From: Himantopus leucocephalus
Taxonomy: Eukaryota; Chordata; Aves; Charadriiformes; Recurvirostridae
NCBI GenBank assembly: GCA_003993805.1
Contig: RSEF01000001.1
Span: 61,790,860 to 61,854,859, forward strand
Direction: 5' to 3'
DNA length: 64,000 bases
In this document: positions 61,201-64,000 of the stretch, in pieces
Layout: each line of letters begins with the position of its first letter
Position numbering within the stretch: position 1 is the stretch's first letter
Translations under genes and position numbers: made by a program
Notes under the pieces: model-generated
What the model saw: the letters and a program-made list of their open reading frames with translations, nothing else
What the model was told of the DNA's origin: nothing
Database searches by the model: none

Positions 61201-64000
61201 TAACAAAATTCCAGTGCAATTTTGCATTAGAGATATTCGTTCTCGCCTTTTCATTCCTGGTGATGGCTTTAGGATCGGCTTATGTTCATGCTTCTCTTTG
61301 CACAAGGGTAGCACGCCCATACAACAACGGACTGTGAGCAAACAGGGTGAAATGAAATTCCATTGATTAACAAAAAGAACATTTTCTGTGTAGGTAAAAC
61401 TGATGAATGCAAATGTTGCCTCCTTCCCCTAATGGGATCTCTAACTAACTCTGCTGGAGTCACTGAGCATCTGCAGCATTTCAGGGATGGCCAGCCCAGC
61501 TGGTTTTACTCTTATCTTTCTCCAGCCAGCCCTGGTCCCCACTGCCTGGAAACCCTGTACACATAGCATCTCTAGGGTTGGGCTGCACCTGATCTCCTAC
61601 TGCCACCTGTGGAGGTGGTGACAGGTTGACAGAGAGCCAAAAGGGCATGTCACAAAAAGTGATCAGACAGAAACCGGCAGCAGATTTATGTCAGAAGCTT
61701 CACGTTTTCCCGTGTCTGTGTCTCAAGATCTTGTGATGGTGGATTAGGTGCATGGGGCTTATTTGGACTCTCGGGCAGGCACCCAACCTTCACTGCTTGG
61801 ATCCTTATAGCACCAGCAACCTGGGGAACCATGTAGTTGCTGGGTGTTCATAAACCAAGAGCACGGCAACATTAAAACTAGTACAAAACTATTGCCTCCT
61901 TATTAAACTCCAGGAGCTTTCCAGAGTCCTTGTCCTTGCTTTGTGGCAGCTCAGTGCCATGAGAAAGGGGAGCCCCCATGACCTGACCACTCTTCATCTA
62001 GTTCTCCCCTCTTTCTTGGTTGCTTGAAGCACATTTTGTTCGTAAAAGCCTTAGTTTCTTTAAGGTCCAGGGGCAGTCAGGCAAAGCTTAGGAAGTGGAA
62101 AAAAAAGCTTGTACTGATTGTGAGCTGTCCTTTCTCCTTATCGTGATGGGGCAGGGGGAACGCATCCCTCCCGAGGGAAATGGTAGCTCATTTCTGGCAC
62201 TGCTAAAGTATTTTGCGGCCTCTGGTGTGGGTGGGCGAGTGCAGGGGCAGGTTAGGAAGTTGGAACTATGCTAAATCAGAGAGAAACTCCTGATCTGTGA
62301 TGGAATTTGAGCACTGAGCTGTCAAGATAATTGAATTTATACAGTAATTCTTCTTCCCTCGCTAGAGATTTTCTTCTTGAAAACTTTCCGCATGAAACTC
62401 TTCTGAAAGGAGAGGATTGACGCATGCACTGTCCCTGCACCATACAGCTCAAGGCTGATGCATGGTGGGAATGATAACAGGATGGGAAATGGGACAGAGA
62501 CACCTGGCTTCATCACCATGGGGTTCATCCTGCAGAAGCAGGGGAGATGTCTGGCAGGGAATGACTCTCTGCTCGAGCTCTACCTCCCTCCCCACTCCCA
62601 GGGTATCCCACCTCCTCCCTACCCCCTCTCTCTCTCTCCATCCCTCTGACTCGTGCCTGCCTGCAATGTTTCCACCTCTCATTTTACTTTTCCTCCTTAA
62701 CATCCAGTTTTTCCATTCACCCCTTACCTTTCCTTCATCTTTTTCCATTTTTCCTCATATCCTTCAACTCCCTTCCCAATCCTTTCTTTCCTTTTCTACC
62801 TTCCTCTTTATTACTTTTGTCCCTTTCCTTATTGATCTTCCCGCTGCCTTCTCCCACATAGCCTCCGCCTTGCTGATAAACATTAGGCTATGCCCAAGTA
62901 CGTCTGCTCAGCTGAACACACAAGAGACCTTGAGTTTAACAGAGATGAAGCCAAGCTAGAACAGGGAACAAGTGAGCAATTTGTTAGCACATTGACCCTG
63001 TCCAGAAAGCGCCTGGTCTGGTGTACCTCCATCCCGTGCCAAGCCACTGGAGCAGACAGCGAGCACACAGGGACAAGGGGGCACGCAAACCACCAGCACC
63101 ACAGACCTTCACTGCTCATGAGGTCTCAACAACAGCAGAGGAGCTTCATCAGCTACAGCTTGGCAATTCTTTTGCTCCTCTGCACCCGTGAGCCCACAAG
63201 TGGGCTTAGATCTGTCTTGGCACTCTCCACTTCCCCAGCACCAATGAAACTTGGGAGAGAAGAGCGATTTTCATTGCCCAACAACAGCAGAAACGCACAG
63301 CCAGCGTGGCTCTCTGCCAGGCACGGGAGAGCAGACTGACCAGCAGGATGGAAGAATAAAAACTAAGACTATTTTAAAATAGACAGAGAGAATATGAAAA
63401 CCACATAAGGTGTCCAGGAAATTCAGACTTTCTCTTGCTGCACATGTAACCCAAGATTATGTACTTATGCAGTGCCTGGCTAGCAGCTTCCTCGCAATTA
63501 TATTCGATGAAATCCATGATTAAACCAGTTCAAACATTACCATTTACCTCTTCATATTTATATCTCCTTACACCTTTATTAAATACTTATTAACTTTCCT
63601 AATCTTAGCTCCTGAACTTCTATTTGCTGAAAATTAGCAGCCAAAAAATAATATTTAAATGTATTCTGGAAGCATTCATGAAAAATACTGAGGCAGTATT
63701 TTTCTTATGACACAAAGCCAATATGTTTTTGTCAAATTCAAAAGCTGTCTAATTCCCCTTCTCTGATAGGAGTTTTCAATTGAAATCTAATTAACTGCAG
63801 TCTAATCAATTCATATTTCTTTGTCAAATAAATTTGGGTTTGGCACGGAAGTCAGAAACTTCTTGGTTGTGACTTCCTAGCTGTAATTTCAGGCTTGCTG
63901 TGAGCCTGTGCAAAATGAAGATTTTCCTGCCTGTGGGCTTTTATTTGGTCCTCACATCATGAGCACCTGGAGAGACTGAGGCAGAAGATTGTTTGGTTGC
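58260..64000 (-). other. Intron upstream of the I-S4 exon (partial)
   Basis: Neither strand shows an exon matching I-S1 to I-S3. C/T-rich stretches occur at about 59775-59820 and 62620-62850, and an AT-rich stretch with homeodomain-like words at about 63500-63850. No mobile element recognised. Confidence 0.75.

Noticed and set aside
60794..61366. 190-codon open frame on the plus strand
   Set aside because: No family resemblance and no supporting context; intronic.
1..64000. CRISPR arrays, operons, tRNA or rRNA genes
   Set aside because: No regularly spaced direct repeats, cloverleaf-like segments or rRNA motifs were seen; the gene architecture is that of a vertebrate intron-rich locus.

Overview
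The window is vertebrate nuclear DNA, almost certainly from a bird. It carries several CR1 LINE copies with the avian-type 3' end (an 8-bp ATTCTATG-like tail), an ERV-L-like provirus, and low repeat content overall. It holds the central part of one large gene on the minus strand: CACNA1I, which encodes the pore-forming alpha-1I subunit of a T-type (low-voltage-activated) calcium channel, Cav3.3. No second protein-coding gene is supported on either strand.

Twenty-two exons can be placed to the base, running from 58259 (upstream, domain I S4) down to 479 (downstream, domain IV S1). Every junction is GT-AG. The phases agree across all 21 joins, and the 3868 coding bases give 1289 uninterrupted codons plus the last base of a preceding codon. 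The N-terminus and I-S1 to I-S3 lie beyond position 64000. Most of domain IV and the C-terminal tail lie before position 1. Residue numbers below count from the first whole codon in the window (the Met at 58258-58256 is 1).

Layout from right to left, in the direction of transcription. 64000-58260 is intron. The I-S4 exon is followed by a 21.4-kb intron (58161-36728) that contains an opposite-strand ERV-L-like provirus at 49203-54756, a 52-bp LTR-like mini-element at 43462-43513 and a CpG-rich patch at about 40.9-41.06 kb. The I-S5, pore and S6 exons lie at 36.7-33.2 kb, then the I-II linker (27.4-25.2 kb) and an 8.4-kb intron. Domain II is at 16.9-14.5 kb, the II-III linker at 14.1-8.8 kb and domain III at 7.7-1.7 kb. 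The III-IV linker and IV-S1 end at 479.

The three pore motifs in view give E, E and D at the selectivity positions, as expected for T-type channels, and the S4 helices of domains I, II and III carry regularly spaced Arg/Lys. The gene looks intact here. CACNA1I rather than CACNA1G or CACNA1H is indicated by paralogue-specific stretches such as [46 protein letters not shown] and [11 protein letters not shown].

The three 100-base N runs (2439-2538, 12880-12979, 50704-50803) look like placeholder gaps, and all sit in or beside CR1 sequence. I found no bacterial-type system, CRISPR array, tRNA or rRNA. The points most worth a second look are a possible intronic alternative start in frame with the I-S5 exon, a linker form resembling exon 9 skipping, a five-residue linker segment that looks ancestral to T-type channels, and the 52-bp mini-element.
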